Assembly: GCA_041746735.1 (NCBI GenBank)
Contig: JBGTGP010000004.1
Span: 1-64,000, forward strand
DNA length: 64,000 bases
Reading direction: 5' to 3'
Source: Opimibacter sp041746735
GTDB taxonomy: Bacteria; Bacteroidota; Bacteroidia; Chitinophagales; Saprospiraceae
The notes below the pieces were generated by a model. That model ran no database searches. It had not been told where the DNA came from and was given only the letters and a program-made list of their open reading frames with translations. Shown here one piece after another: positions 16,919 to 26,864 of this stretch. Made by a program: the position numbers and the translations under genes. Within the stretch, counting starts at the first letter, position 1, and every line of letters begins with the position of its first letter.

Positions 16919-17033
16919 GGTTGCTGAGCTGTAGCACGAGGATGTGTCAAGCGGGTCGAAGCACCCCACTCACCACGGTTGCTGAGCTGTAGCACGAGGA
17001 TATGTCAAGCGGGTCGAAGCACCCCACTCACCC
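16919..17033. repeat. Two tandem 58-bp direct repeats
   Basis: The unit starting GGTTGCTGAGCTGTAGCACG occurs at 16919 and again at 16977 with a single G/A change. The rest of the 16679-17108 spacer holds low-complexity sequence; GGTAAAAGGTGAAGGGTAAA at 16863-16882 also occurs at 38089-38108. No gene was found in the spacer. Confidence 0.75.
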
Positions 17034-17108
17034 CTCCCCACTAAAGAAATCGCCGGAAATAACTACCTTTGAAAGGATACCCGTTTTCTCAACAAAATCA
17101 ATACCAAC

Positions 17109-17510
17109 ATGTCTCTTTCCCTTCTCACCAAGTATTCGCGTGAACAATACCAAGGGCTCACGATCACGCCTTTTCCGACCAAACCCAGTGCCTCATCTTC
17201 CGGCACTATCGATCCCAATGTCACGATTTCGCTGGACGGTTGGGTCGACGACAATCTCATGGCCTTTACCATCACCAATGCTCCATCCACCAGCACCGCC
17301 CTGGGTATTTCATCTGCCTCTGCTGATACGGTAGCCATCGCTATCACCAATGACAACAATCCGGCGGCCGAAACAACTTATTGGACCGTCAATTGCGGAA
17401 CAGACGGACCATCGTCCAATTGGTCCCTGTCCTTTGCTGAAACAAGTCGCGCCGGCTCCGGCACATGGGTATTTACCAAAGGAAAAACAGGAGAAGATCT
17501 CCCCTACTAA
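17109..17510 (+). CDS. Hypothetical protein, Ser/Thr-rich
   Basis: A 133-residue protein with no signal peptide and no recognised family. It is rich in Ser, Thr and Ala, and beta-strand-like segments (NVTISLDGWVDDNLMAFTIT, TVAIAITNDN, NWSLSFAET) point to a small all-beta fold. It ends 56 nt before the probable start of the cyclase, so the two may be cotranscribed. Codon use looks like the neighbours. The gene call rests on length and composition only. Confidence 0.55.
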   Translation: MSLSLLTKYSREQYQGLTITPFPTKPSASSSGTIDPNVTISLDGWVDDNLMAFTITNAPSTSTALGISSASADTVAIAITNDNNPAAETTYWTVNCGTDGPSSNWSLSFAETSRAGSGTWVFTKGKTGEDLPY

Positions 17511-17566
17511 TCCTGTCGCTCTTTTCCCGGTACACAAGTGGATCTTCCACAACCTGGGCTACCTGC

Positions 17567-19375
17567 ATGATGCTGTTTACAAAACACCTGTGGAGATGTT
17601 TGATCCTGGTCCTGACGGGGATGTGGCCATGCATGACTGTAGCACAGTCTTTTACGTATGACCAGAGATCCATAGACAGCATCATCCTGGTCGTGCAGAC
17701 AGATCAGGATATGGACTCCGGTACAAAATCCGATCTGATGGATTCGGTGTTTCAGATTGCCGTCCAGCATCAGGATCTCTGTCTGCAGGTACATGCCCGG
17801 ATCCGCCAATCCACTCACCTGGACAATATGGGCATGTCAGATTCAGCGCTGGTCCAGCTCTATTGGGCCAACCGGTATTACCGATCCCCCTGCGACAGCA
17901 ATGTGCTCATGATGCTCCTGGGCAATCTCACCAATGTCTTTCTTTCGCTGGGCGAATTTGCACGAGTGGATTCCGTGAGTCAGGTGGCGCTGCGATTGTG
18001 GAATCTACAATGGAACGTCAGAGAGCCACGCTATCAGGTACTCAACAACCTCGCCATCGCCAAAGCCTCCATTGGCGACAGTCTCTCTTCTATAGGATTT
18101 TTCCGCCAGGCGTATAAGGAAGCCTCTGCTGCTGACAATGAGGAGTACATTCAGAAAAGTCTGCTCAACCTCGGCACCATCAAAGGGATGTATGGTGATC
18201 TCGACAGCGCATCGTATTTCCTGACGCTTGCCGCACACAATGCCAAAGCCGGAAAAGATATCTACCAATACATGACCCTGCTCGTCAATCTGGCCAATGT
18301 GGAAATGGAGCGTCAGCGGTATTCCCGCGCGGCGGCGTTGCTGGACTCCGCTTATACACTTGCAGAAGAGCGGAAGTATACCGAGATGCTGGCCAGCACC
18401 CAGCATGCCCGGTCGGCGCTGTTTGCACGGATGAATAAATACAAAGAAGCCCATGGCTTTCTGGAGGCCTATCTCGTGTATCGGGATCAATACCTGAACG
18501 AACAGCGGGTGAAGGCCGTCACGGAGATGATGGAGAAATATGAGTCTGAAAAAAAGGCCCGGCAAATCCAGCAACTCGAACTCGACAAACTGGATGCAGC
18601 TCTTGAAAATGAAAAGATCACCAATGCCCGCAACCGTTATCTCTATACCGGAGCTGGTGTACTGGTCATCGCACTAGGCTTATGGAGCCGGCTTCGATAT
18701 GTACGCAAATCCAGAGCCGCTATTCAAAAGGAAAAGGATGTGTCGGAAGGACTGCTGCTCAATATCCTGCCTGCCGTTGTAGCAGAAGAGCTCAAGGCCA
18801 AAGGGTTTAGTGATGCCCGTCATTTTCAAACGACGACCATCTTGTTTTCGGATTTTAAAGGCTTTACGACGATTTCAGAAATAATGAATGCCACTGAACT
18901 GGTAGAGGAAATCAACACCTGTTTTAAGGCTTTTGATGAAATCACTACCCGGTATAGTGTGGAAAAGATCAAAACCATCGGGGACTCGTATATGGCTGCC
19001 GGCGGGATCAATGATACCGCGTCAGGTGTGAAAGAAGTCGTGATGGCGGGTCTCGATATGCAGGACTTTATATTGGCCCGAAAAAAGGAACGCGATGCAG
19101 GCCAATTGCCGGCGTTTGAGATGCGGGTCGGTATCCATTCAGGTCCGGTGGTGGCCGGCATTGTCGGGGTCAAGAAGTTTCAATATGATCTCTGGGGAGA
19201 TACCGTCAACACGGCCAGCCGGATGGAAAGTCATGGCACTCCCGGTCATGTCAATGTGTCTGAAGAAACTTATCGCTTACTTAAAGATGATCCCGCATTG
19301 GTCTTCACGCCCAGGGGCAAACTGCATGTCAAAGGAAAAGGGGAAATGACCATGTACTATGTCAGCCGTGTCTGA
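17567..19375 (+). CDS. TPR and class III adenylate/guanylate cyclase protein
   Basis: About 602 residues from ATG 17567, chosen because it gives a signal peptide (CLILVLTGMWPCMTVAQS); the reading frame is open from 17465. Residues about 70-330 form TPR-like helix pairs, then a coiled coil (YESEKKARQIQQLELDKLDA), a membrane helix (YLYTGAGVLVIALGLWSRL) and a cytoplasmic cyclase domain. Metal aspartates are in LFSDFKGF and IGDSYMA. The substrate lysine is in EKIKTIGD and the transition-state pair in DLWGDTVNTASR, so cAMP production is plausible. Periplasmic TPRs would sense a signal and control the cyclase. It is a likely membrane enzyme. Confidence 0.88.
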   Translation: MMLFTKHLWRCLILVLTGMWPCMTVAQSFTYDQRSIDSIILVVQTDQDMDSGTKSDLMDSVFQIAVQHQDLCLQVHARIRQSTHLDNMGMSDSALVQLYWANRYYRSPCDSNVLMMLLGNLTNVFLSLGEFARVDSVSQVALRLWNLQWNVREPRYQVLNNLAIAKASIGDSLSSIGFFRQAYKEASAADNEEYIQKSLLNLGTIKGMYGDLDSASYFLTLAAHNAKAGKDIYQYMTLLVNLANVEMERQRYSRAAALLDSAYTLAEERKYTEMLASTQHARSALFARMNKYKEAHGFLEAYLVYRDQYLNEQRVKAVTEMMEKYESEKKARQIQQLELDKLDAALENEKITNARNRYLYTGAGVLVIALGLWSRLRYVRKSRAAIQKEKDVSEGLLLNILPAVVAEELKAKGFSDARHFQTTTILFSDFKGFTTISEIMNATELVEEINTCFKAFDEITTRYSVEKIKTIGDSYMAAGGINDTASGVKEVVMAGLDMQDFILARKKERDAGQLPAFEMRVGIHSGPVVAGIVGVKKFQYDLWGDTVNTASRMESHGTPGHVNVSEETYRLLKDDPALVFTPRGKLHVKGKGEMTMYYVSRV

Positions 19376-19535
19376 GCTGTAGGCATGGGTGCAATAAGTG
19401 GCTATATTTAACGGTTGGAGAACAAAAAAGACGTGGCCCGGGTACAAAACCATCCGTCTGCCGTCTTGGGTATGATCCGGAACGCATTAACCAGTAGGTC
19501 CAATATAGTCCAGCCTCAACGGCGGACTTGCACAC

Positions 19536-20072
19536 ATGGAGGAATCGAAGCAGTGGGAAGCGCTTAAGGCAGGAGATATACGGGCGCTCAGCGTCCTGTA
19601 TCAGTTGCACGCGGACAGTCTGTATCGGTATGGTATGGTCCTGTGCCACGATGCCGATCGGGTGCGGGATTGCCTGCATGATCTGTTTTTGTTTTGCTGG
19701 ACAAACCGGGAAGGAATGAGTCTTCCCACACATGGCAAAGCGTATCTCATGGTTTCACTCCGGCGCAGGATCTTTGAGAAAAATGCTAAAACTCCGTCCC
19801 TGATCCTATCACTGGAGAATGCCGACCCGGAGACGTTGTCGACTGAGGATCATGAAACCGCCTGGATTAGAAACGAAGATGAACAAACCTTCAACGAAAA
19901 ACTGAAGAAAGCTTTGTCGGGCCTGAGTGAACGGCAACAGGAAATTATTCACATGAAATATTTTCAGCGGATGGACTATGAGGATATCGCCCGTATCATG
20001 GATCTCAATTACCAGTCAGCCCGCAATCTGGTCAACCGGGCATTGACGGCCCTTCGTAAGGAGATGGCGTAG
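19536..20072 (+). CDS. ECF-type RNA polymerase sigma factor
   Basis: A 178-residue sigma-70 factor of the Bacteroidota FecI-like group. Region 2 is LYQLHADSLYRYGMVLCHDA with VRDCLHDLFLFCW, and region 4 is LSERQQEIIHMKYFQRMDYE followed by the HTH DIARIMDLNYQSARNLVNRA. It starts the sigma / FecR / TonB receptor set. It would be released when the receptor-FecR pair senses its ligand, and would direct transcription of the receptor genes. A metallopeptidase gene intervenes before FecR. Confidence 0.92.
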   Translation: MEESKQWEALKAGDIRALSVLYQLHADSLYRYGMVLCHDADRVRDCLHDLFLFCWTNREGMSLPTHGKAYLMVSLRRRIFEKNAKTPSLILSLENADPETLSTEDHETAWIRNEDEQTFNEKLKKALSGLSERQQEIIHMKYFQRMDYEDIARIMDLNYQSARNLVNRALTALRKEMA

Positions 20073-20223
20073 GTCATCGGGATGATCAGCGTTTGGATGT
20101 GAGTACATTTTGCTTGAAAATAGCTCTATAAAATGGCTGTACGTAATTGAATTTGTATATCAAACCATTTAGAACCTTCATCACACCATACTAACTTTGC
20201 TCTGAGCAGCCTATAAAACATCT

Positions 20224-20703
20224 ATGAACAAAAAAACGCATTTCGGTCTGGTGGGTTTGACGGTCATTTTGATCACCATCAGTTCGTGTCAGAAAGATGA
20301 CACCTTCAACTATGTGGTGGACGCACCATTGCAGGACTACTTTGACCGGTTTGCTTCAGCGGCAGCAGCGCGAGGTGTGCTGATCGATTATGAATCGCTC
20401 CGGATCTCCGGCAGCCTCCGGATCATCGCGGCAGCCCAGGTCATCGGACAATGCATCCACAGTGATAAGGAACCCAATACCGTCGTGATCGACCGGCTCT
20501 ACTGGACGCACGCCACTGATTTGGAAAAGGAGTTTTTGGTCTTTCATGAACTGGGTCATTGTGCACTCCACCGGGGACATACCGACCACAGTAATGGTCA
20601 GGGGGACTGTATCAGTATCATGACTAGCGGCACGGGAATCTGCAAGGTCAATTATACGGCATCAAACCGCGAGTCCCTGTTGGACGAACTCTTTATGCCA
20701 TAA
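20224..20703 (+). CDS. Putative zinc metallopeptidase lipoprotein
   Basis: A 159-residue protein with a lipobox (ITISSCQKDD, cysteine 22) and a zinc-binding HELGH at 108-112, followed by H116 and H119 (HELGHCALHRGH). A short Met-turn-like SIMTSG follows near residue 131. It resembles the small Bacteroidota putative metallopeptidase family with an HExxH core. It would sit in the periplasm or outer membrane. Its place between an ECF sigma gene and its FecR anti-sigma gene (15 nt upstream) suggests proteolysis tied to signalling, or simple co-regulation. That link is inference. Confidence 0.72.
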   Translation: MNKKTHFGLVGLTVILITISSCQKDDTFNYVVDAPLQDYFDRFASAAAARGVLIDYESLRISGSLRIIAAAQVIGQCIHSDKEPNTVVIDRLYWTHATDLEKEFLVFHELGHCALHRGHTDHSNGQGDCISIMTSGTGICKVNYTASNRESLLDELFMP

Positions 20704-20718
20704 CACACGATTGGAGTC

Positions 20719-21693
20719 ATGGAAGAAAAATATTTAACCCACAATGCCCTGGAACTGGCTGCTGATGACACGTTCATCCGCTGGGTTTTCCATGCTGAAA
20801 ATGATGCGCACTGGACGACATGGTTATCTGCGCATCCGCAATATCAGGCTACCGTGGAGGCTGCGCGTTCGCTGGTACAATCGTTTTCTCTGGCAGTTCC
20901 TGCCGGGTTGACATCGGCTGAACAGAAGGAAGTATGGAGCAGGATAGAAAGCAGTATACAGACCGCATCTAGGCCAAAGACTACATCATCCCTCACGTCA
21001 CGGATTACCTGGGGGCTTGCTGCTGCGGCATCGTTGGCGCTGTTGATCTGGTACAATGACGTGACTTTCTCCGATAAAATATTTGCCCGTGCCGGAGAAC
21101 AGAAGGAGGTTATCCTGCCTGAAAAAAGTACTGTCGCGCTCAGCGCCGGATCCCTGGTGACCTACAAAGGCGGCACCTATGCTTATGACCGTACAGTCTT
21201 GCTGGAAGGCGAAGGATTTTTTCACGTCACACCCGGCACCACCTTCACCGTCAGAACGGACTTTGGATCGGTTACTGTGTTGGGCACCAGTTTCAATGTA
21301 CTGGCCAGAGACAGGCGCTTTGAAGTCACCTGTTTTACCGGCAAAGTGCGCGTAGAAACCCACAACGACCATGAAATGATTCTGGAGGCCGGTCAGGCAT
21401 CCCGACTCGACCCAGACCATACTGAATTGATCCGTGACACGATCTCGACGGCCCAAACACAACCCGAATGGATGTCCGGCGTATTCCGTTTCCAGGACCA
21501 ACCCCTGTGGGTCGTGGCGGCTGAACTCGAACGTCAATACAATATCCGGGTTCGTCTTGCCAAAGAGCTGAAGGACCTTCGATACACCGGCTTGTTTGAG
21601 TCCGGTGATCTGGAAAAAGCACTTCAACTGATTACCTGGCCATTGCACCTGACCGCCACGGTCAAAGGAAACAATGTCATACTGACCCGCTGA
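20719..21693 (+). CDS. FecR family anti-sigma regulator
   Basis: A 324-residue protein with a cytoplasmic N-terminal region, one membrane helix (ITWGLAAAASLALLIWYND, about 93-112), the periplasmic FecR domain (LLEGEGFFHVTPGTTFTVRT, VTVLGTSFNVLA, VRVETHNDHEMILEAGQ) and a C-terminal DUF4974/STN-like segment (VAAELERQYNIRVRLAKE). It would hold the sigma factor from 19536 until the TonB receptor's N-terminal domain signals. Stop and next start are only 6 nt apart. Confidence 0.93.
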   Translation: MEEKYLTHNALELAADDTFIRWVFHAENDAHWTTWLSAHPQYQATVEAARSLVQSFSLAVPAGLTSAEQKEVWSRIESSIQTASRPKTTSSLTSRITWGLAAAASLALLIWYNDVTFSDKIFARAGEQKEVILPEKSTVALSAGSLVTYKGGTYAYDRTVLLEGEGFFHVTPGTTFTVRTDFGSVTVLGTSFNVLARDRRFEVTCFTGKVRVETHNDHEMILEAGQASRLDPDHTELIRDTISTAQTQPEWMSGVFRFQDQPLWVVAAELERQYNIRVRLAKELKDLRYTGLFESGDLEKALQLITWPLHLTATVKGNNVILTR

Positions 21694-21699
21694 TCTGAT

Positions 21700-24315
21700 A
21701 TGCCGACATTTCGCCTTGGCATATATATACTCTTGATTTACGGACCGCTCCTTTCATTTGGACAGCCTGCAGGATACGACTCCTTTATCACCCGGCTTAC
21801 AGACCAGTATAAGGTAGACCTTGCCATTGCTCCGGAGTTGATCCCGGCGCTGGATTCTATCCGCGGATTGGGTCTTCATATTCAATCGCTGGATGAACTG
21901 CTTTCACGGTTATTGCGATCATCCGGTCTGGTGTATCAGGTCGTGGAAGAAAACAAACTGATGATCCGCAGGGATGTCCGAATTCCCGAATCGCTGGCCC
22001 GCGGTATCCTGCGCGGCAGGGTGACGGATCTGCAATCAGGCCAGCCCCTGCCTTTTGCTACCATCGTTGCTACAGCCTCTAATAGCGTCTGCAATACAGA
22101 TGATGCAGGGTACTTTTTATTACCTGTCACGACCCTCGAAGGCGATGTACAGATCCGCTACCTGGGCTATGAACCTCAGGTATTGCCAATCACCTCCTTC
22201 CTTTCAGGTGAACCACACATCCCTCTTCGTACCCTCGAAGTACCGTTGAAAGAAGTGATCATCGTCGTGCCATACAGAAACATGGTGCAGGACTATAGCT
22301 CGCAGTCGATCCAGTTGAAGGGGTATGCGTTCATTTCAGAGAACCAGTTTTTACGATGGAACTCGGAACGTCTTCTTCGGAGCATGACCACCTATACGCA
22401 TTTCTCTTCCGATCAGGGGGTGCGAATCAGAGGCAGTCAGCCCGGCAATTCGGTCCTGATCCTGGACGATATTCCGGTGTATGATCCGTACCACTTCTAT
22501 AACATCTTTGGGCCCTACAACGGACATTTCTTCACCTCAGCGGAGGTGTATAAAAACAACTTTCCGATTCAGTATGGAGGCCGCATCGACGGTCTTATTC
22601 GGGTGCAATCGGATCGTGAACGGCCGGATTCCCGCCTGCTCCTGGATACGGATCTGCTGCTTACATCCATCACAGGCGAACTGGCCCTGTCTCCGAAGCT
22701 CTATATCACCGGTGGAGGAAGACTATCCCATACGGGTATTCTGCATCCGGCGCTGCGTGATACGACCGTGAACAACTTCAGTCTCCCGGGACGTTTTCGG
22801 GATGAAAATGAATGGTCTACCAGTCAGGAACCACAAACGGATTTTCATGATCTCAATCTGGGGATTACCTGGATGACCGGAAGAAAAAGTGCAATTAAGC
22901 TATTCGGGTTTGACAGCCGGGATCGCCTGGAGAATACCGCTTTCACTCAATTTGATGCATTTATTCAGGGGCAGGAAGTAGCGTCTATCCGACAGGTCTA
23001 TCGAAGTCAGGATGAATGGAACAATAGGGGTTACTCTGCGAGATTTGAAGGCGGTGAGTATGATCATACCTGGTATTCATTGACCCTCTTCTACACCCGG
23101 TATGAGAAAGAAGCACGCTATCTATCCCGGCTGACTGATGTACGTCAGGGGATGACCCGGACCCTTATCAACGGAGGTTTGCAGGATAACAGCATTTCGA
23201 CCACAGGACTTAAAGTGTTATTTGGACATCAGTTTCATTCTTATTCAGGCATTACTGGTGGGCTCGACTTGCAGGAGCATCATGCAGAACTGCTGGCCCG
23301 GGAAAACGGACTTCAGTATGCTGCGCAAAACAAGCACGAAGGAGAGTACACCTTGTTTGGTGAATATCAGCATGGACGCGGGCAGACATGGGAATGGTCG
23401 GCGGGCAGCAGGATCACCTGGCTTCGTCATTCCGGCAGCCTACATATACTCCCTCACCTCCGGGTGGGATACAGAATCGATGATGCGTATTCCCTCCGGG
23501 CATCCTACTCCGGCAGTCTTCAGGCCGTGCAAGCACTCACGGTCGAAAATCGTTTTGGACGGGAGCTCGATTATTTTGTGCTCAATGATCCGGAGACAGG
23601 CCTACCTGTGCTTCGCTCCGACAAGTTTATGTTCGGTGCAGGCTTTACCAGCACGCACCTCAGCATGGATGTGGAAGTCTATTACAAATCATCAACGGGA
23701 CTGACCAGTGTGCGTTCGCTGAGGCCGGATCCTTCTTTTGCCAATCCCGCACCTCCCGGAGAGTTTTACCGATTGTTTTCAGGAGAAGGGTATACGATTG
23801 GTACAGACATATCGATGATCTATAAAAAGAAAAACTGGGAAGCCACCGTCCTGTACACCCTGAGTCGCCTGGCCGAGCGATACGACCCGATATTCAGGGG
23901 CCGCTATTTTTCGCCGCAAGAGGATCGTCGTCATCAGCTCAAAACCGGTGTGATCACAGGTTTCGGCCGCTTTCAGGCATCTGCTTCGATGCATTACAAG
24001 AGCAAAGCTCCTTACCTGAGTCTGGTATTACTCGATGGTCGTGATGGAATCGGTACCGTAGACCAGGGAACCGTGAGACGATATCTTCCACCCTACTTCA
24101 GTATGGATCTGGGATTGGATTATGCATTTAAATTCGTGAAGCAACCTACTGTGATCGGGATATCGCTGATCAATGCGACGGATCATCAGAATATTCATGA
24201 TCTTCAGCACATTGGTCGGATTACCCGTACAGGCGCAGCCGGACTCTACGTCACCAGTCAGACGGAGTTGCTGGGTCGCACAGCGAATGTGCATTTCCGA
24301 ATGGTGATTGATTAG
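21700..24315 (+). CDS. TonB-dependent receptor with STN and carboxypeptidase-like domain
   Basis: An 871-residue outer-membrane receptor. It has a signal peptide (LLIYGPLLSFGQ), an STN-type secretin/TonB domain (about 25-95, YKVDLAIAPELIPALDSIRG), a carboxypeptidase-regulatory-like beta domain (about 103-185, GRVTDLQSGQPLPFATIV), a plug (VRIRGSQPGNSVLILDDIPV) and a beta-barrel to the end. The STN domain is the signal-transfer element that contacts FecR, matching the upstream genes. No SusD partner follows, so it is not a typical glycan system; the ligand is unknown. Its end overlaps the convergent dnaN stop by 4 nt. Confidence 0.93.
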   Translation: MPTFRLGIYILLIYGPLLSFGQPAGYDSFITRLTDQYKVDLAIAPELIPALDSIRGLGLHIQSLDELLSRLLRSSGLVYQVVEENKLMIRRDVRIPESLARGILRGRVTDLQSGQPLPFATIVATASNSVCNTDDAGYFLLPVTTLEGDVQIRYLGYEPQVLPITSFLSGEPHIPLRTLEVPLKEVIIVVPYRNMVQDYSSQSIQLKGYAFISENQFLRWNSERLLRSMTTYTHFSSDQGVRIRGSQPGNSVLILDDIPVYDPYHFYNIFGPYNGHFFTSAEVYKNNFPIQYGGRIDGLIRVQSDRERPDSRLLLDTDLLLTSITGELALSPKLYITGGGRLSHTGILHPALRDTTVNNFSLPGRFRDENEWSTSQEPQTDFHDLNLGITWMTGRKSAIKLFGFDSRDRLENTAFTQFDAFIQGQEVASIRQVYRSQDEWNNRGYSARFEGGEYDHTWYSLTLFYTRYEKEARYLSRLTDVRQGMTRTLINGGLQDNSISTTGLKVLFGHQFHSYSGITGGLDLQEHHAELLARENGLQYAAQNKHEGEYTLFGEYQHGRGQTWEWSAGSRITWLRHSGSLHILPHLRVGYRIDDAYSLRASYSGSLQAVQALTVENRFGRELDYFVLNDPETGLPVLRSDKFMFGAGFTSTHLSMDVEVYYKSSTGLTSVRSLRPDPSFANPAPPGEFYRLFSGEGYTIGTDISMIYKKKNWEATVLYTLSRLAERYDPIFRGRYFSPQEDRRHQLKTGVITGFGRFQASASMHYKSKAPYLSLVLLDGRDGIGTVDQGTVRRYLPPYFSMDLGLDYAFKFVKQPTVIGISLINATDHQNIHDLQHIGRITRTGAAGLYVTSQTELLGRTANVHFRMVID

Positions 24316-25421
24316 TAAATAATCACTGGCATGATCAGCATCATAACCTCTTCATGTTCCAGTTGCTCATCCGGATAGATCAGCACCGGCTTGGAGGGCA
24401 CGGAAAGGGTCATGTGGATATCTTCCTGAATCAGGGCATTGAGCAGCTCAATAAAGAAGCGCGCGTTGAAGGCAATATCCATAGCGTCTCCATCATAATC
24501 ACAACTCAGTTGCTCGCTCGCTTCATTGCTGAAGTCAAGATCCTTGGTGGTGATCGTCAGACTGTTGTCCGCCAGTCTGAAAAAGACCTGATTGGTGGTG
24601 CGGTTGGCAAAAATATTGATGCGTCGCAGGGCGCCCATGAGCAGGGTGCGGCTGATGTGCAGCGTATTCTTGTTATTGACCGGGATGACGGCATTAAAGT
24701 CCGGAAAAGGTTGATTGATCAGACGGCAGATCACCTCTGTGTCTTCAAACCTGAAAAAGGCATGGGACTTGTTGTATTTCAGATGCACCTCGCCTTCTGC
24801 CGGAGTTGCCCCTTTGAGCAACGCCATGGCTTTCTTGGGGACGACAAATGAGCCGGTTTGCTCGGTAGACGTACCGAGGGCATGGTATCGGACGAGTTTG
24901 TGGCCATCGCTGGCGACAAAACTGATTTTATTGAAATCCACCACGACATTGACTCCGGTCATGGCTGGCCGCATCTCATCAGAGGTGGTGGCGAAAATGG
25001 TATAGTTGATCCCATTGAGCAGACGCTCTACCGGCATGCTGATCTCTTTATCATCCGAAGTCGGAAGCGCCGGAAAATCATCCGGTGGATCAATCGCCAT
25101 TTTGTACATCCCGGTTTCGGTGGTCAACACCAGTGACCGTTGCTCGACATCCGCATCAAACGTGACCTGCTGATTTGGAAGCGCTTTGAGGGTTTCGAGC
25201 AGGATCTTGGCTGGAATGGCTACTGCACCGTTTTCTTTACTCTCCACAGGCATCCGGGTCGAAATACTGGTTTCGAGGTTAGTCGCCGTGATCGTCATCG
25301 TCCCTTTCCGGATCTCTACGAGAAAATCTTCCGTGATGGCCAGCACAGGATTGGTGTGGATCGCGCCGGCTACGATGTTGAGATGTTTCAGCAATTCACC
25401 AGATGAGACTTTAAATTCCAT
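24312..25421 (-). CDS. dnaN: DNA polymerase III beta subunit (sliding clamp)
   Basis: 369 residues from ATG 25421, chosen because MEFKVSSGELLKHLNIVAGA is the family N terminus; the frame is open 11 residues further upstream. Three clamp domains are visible, with TITATNLETSISTRM and LPTSDDKEISMPV early, then FVVPKKAMALLKG, and the C-terminal VMMLIMPVIIY. The C-terminal peptide-binding cleft holds the polymerase and other repair proteins. It is a single gene here, not beside dnaA or recF. It converges on the TonB receptor gene with a 4-nt overlap. Confidence 0.96.
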   Translation of the reverse strand: MEFKVSSGELLKHLNIVAGAIHTNPVLAITEDFLVEIRKGTMTITATNLETSISTRMPVESKENGAVAIPAKILLETLKALPNQQVTFDADVEQRSLVLTTETGMYKMAIDPPDDFPALPTSDDKEISMPVERLLNGINYTIFATTSDEMRPAMTGVNVVVDFNKISFVASDGHKLVRYHALGTSTEQTGSFVVPKKAMALLKGATPAEGEVHLKYNKSHAFFRFEDTEVICRLINQPFPDFNAVIPVNNKNTLHISRTLLMGALRRINIFANRTTNQVFFRLADNSLTITTKDLDFSNEASEQLSCDYDGDAMDIAFNARFFIELLNALIQEDIHMTLSVPSKPVLIYPDEQLEHEEVMMLIMPVIIY

Positions 25422-25586
25422 AGTTTTTTTGCTTAAATACTGTTGCGTTGTCAAACAGCAAAGTTAAAAGGAGATGTGAGATCTCTGTCCTTTTCAGCCC
25501 GTAGTTCTTAAAAATATGGCCTTTCACCCTTTCACCCTCTCACAGGGACGATATCCTTTCTACGCTTTTCAATCTACCTTTGTCCT

Positions 25587-26864
25587 ATGGCTTCAATTCA
25601 CCACGGTCCGCCTGAGATCAGGTCCATTACAGAACTCTTCCTTCCCCCATACGATACGATCATGCTCCCCAACGGTATGCCCCTGTATATCGTACGCGGC
25701 GGATCTGAGCCGGTGATGAAGATGGAGGTCGTATTTCGGGCCGGAGCAAGCTATGAAGCAAAACCTTGTGTTGCGGAAGTGATGGCCGGACAGATGTCAG
25801 AAGGCACGCAGCACTTGACCTCCGCTGCCCTGGCCGAGCGTATTGAGTCCCTGGGCGCCACCCTCTTTACCCGTGGCGGAGTGGATACAGTAAGGGTTAG
25901 GCTATTGACACTGACCCGTTTTTTCCCTGAACTGGCTGGACTGGTCGCAGAAGTCATCCGCGATCCGGCGTTTGATGCCGGCGAACTGAAAGTCTACACG
26001 GAAAACAAAGTGGAGCGACTTAAAATCGACCTCACCAAAAACGAAGTCCTGGCCTACAGGCATCTCACGGAAATCATCTTTGGCCCCCGGCATCCATATG
26101 GACGGAACAGCTGGCCGGAAGATTACCTGGCGATCACGCCCGGAGATTTACAACAACATCACCGGGACCACCTAAGACCCGACAAAGGTTTTGTGCTCAT
26201 TTCAGGCCCGGTCGGTGAACCGGAGTTCGAACTTATACGGCAGACGATTGGGATTTGGGATCCGGCTTATACAAATGGTGCGGACATCATCATGCCACCT
26301 CCAAATCATACCCCTGCCGGTGATTATGTCTTTGAGGGTCCGCAAAAACATCAGGCGGCTATACGGATTGGGCGTCGGCTTTTCCCTCAGTCCCATCCGG
26401 ATTTCAATGGACTTTATGTGCTCAATACGATACTCGGGGGGTATTTCGGCAGCCGGCTCATGACAGAGATCCGGGAAAATCAGGGCCTGACCTATGGGAT
26501 CTATTCCAGCGTGGATTCCTTTGCTACCGATGGCTGTTTTTATATCAGCACGGAGACTGCGACGGACAATGTGGACAAGGTCATTGGTGCCATCCGGGCT
26601 GAAACAGAGAAGCTGCGTACCGAGCTCATCCCAATCGAAGAACTGGAAATGGCCCGGAACTATCTTATGGGACATCTGATGACGCAGATCGACGGGTGTT
26701 TTGCCACGATGGAGTTTATCAAGTCGATGAAGATCGAGTTTCTGGAAGACCGTTCATTCAGCCAGCTCATCGAAATGATCCAGCAGATCACACCGGAGAT
26801 GCTTCGTGATCTGGCCGCCGAATACCTGAGGCTGGAAGACTGGTCGACGATCATCGTCAAATAG
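25587..26864 (+). CDS. M16 peptidase family protein, probably non-catalytic
   Basis: A 425-residue member of the pitrilysin/processing-peptidase family. It keeps the LPNGMPLYIV start, FRAGASYE and the C-terminal SRLMTEIRENQGLTYGIYSS region. The zinc site that normally reads HxxEH before the GT is replaced by VMAGQMSEGT, so no zinc ligands remain in that place. It therefore looks like the beta-type partner of a catalytic M16 protein, but no such gene is next to it. No signal peptide, so probably cytoplasmic. Confidence 0.85.
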   Translation: MASIHHGPPEIRSITELFLPPYDTIMLPNGMPLYIVRGGSEPVMKMEVVFRAGASYEAKPCVAEVMAGQMSEGTQHLTSAALAERIESLGATLFTRGGVDTVRVRLLTLTRFFPELAGLVAEVIRDPAFDAGELKVYTENKVERLKIDLTKNEVLAYRHLTEIIFGPRHPYGRNSWPEDYLAITPGDLQQHHRDHLRPDKGFVLISGPVGEPEFELIRQTIGIWDPAYTNGADIIMPPPNHTPAGDYVFEGPQKHQAAIRIGRRLFPQSHPDFNGLYVLNTILGGYFGSRLMTEIRENQGLTYGIYSSVDSFATDGCFYISTETATDNVDKVIGAIRAETEKLRTELIPIEELEMARNYLMGHLMTQIDGCFATMEFIKSMKIEFLEDRSFSQLIEMIQQITPEMLRDLAAEYLRLEDWSTIIVK

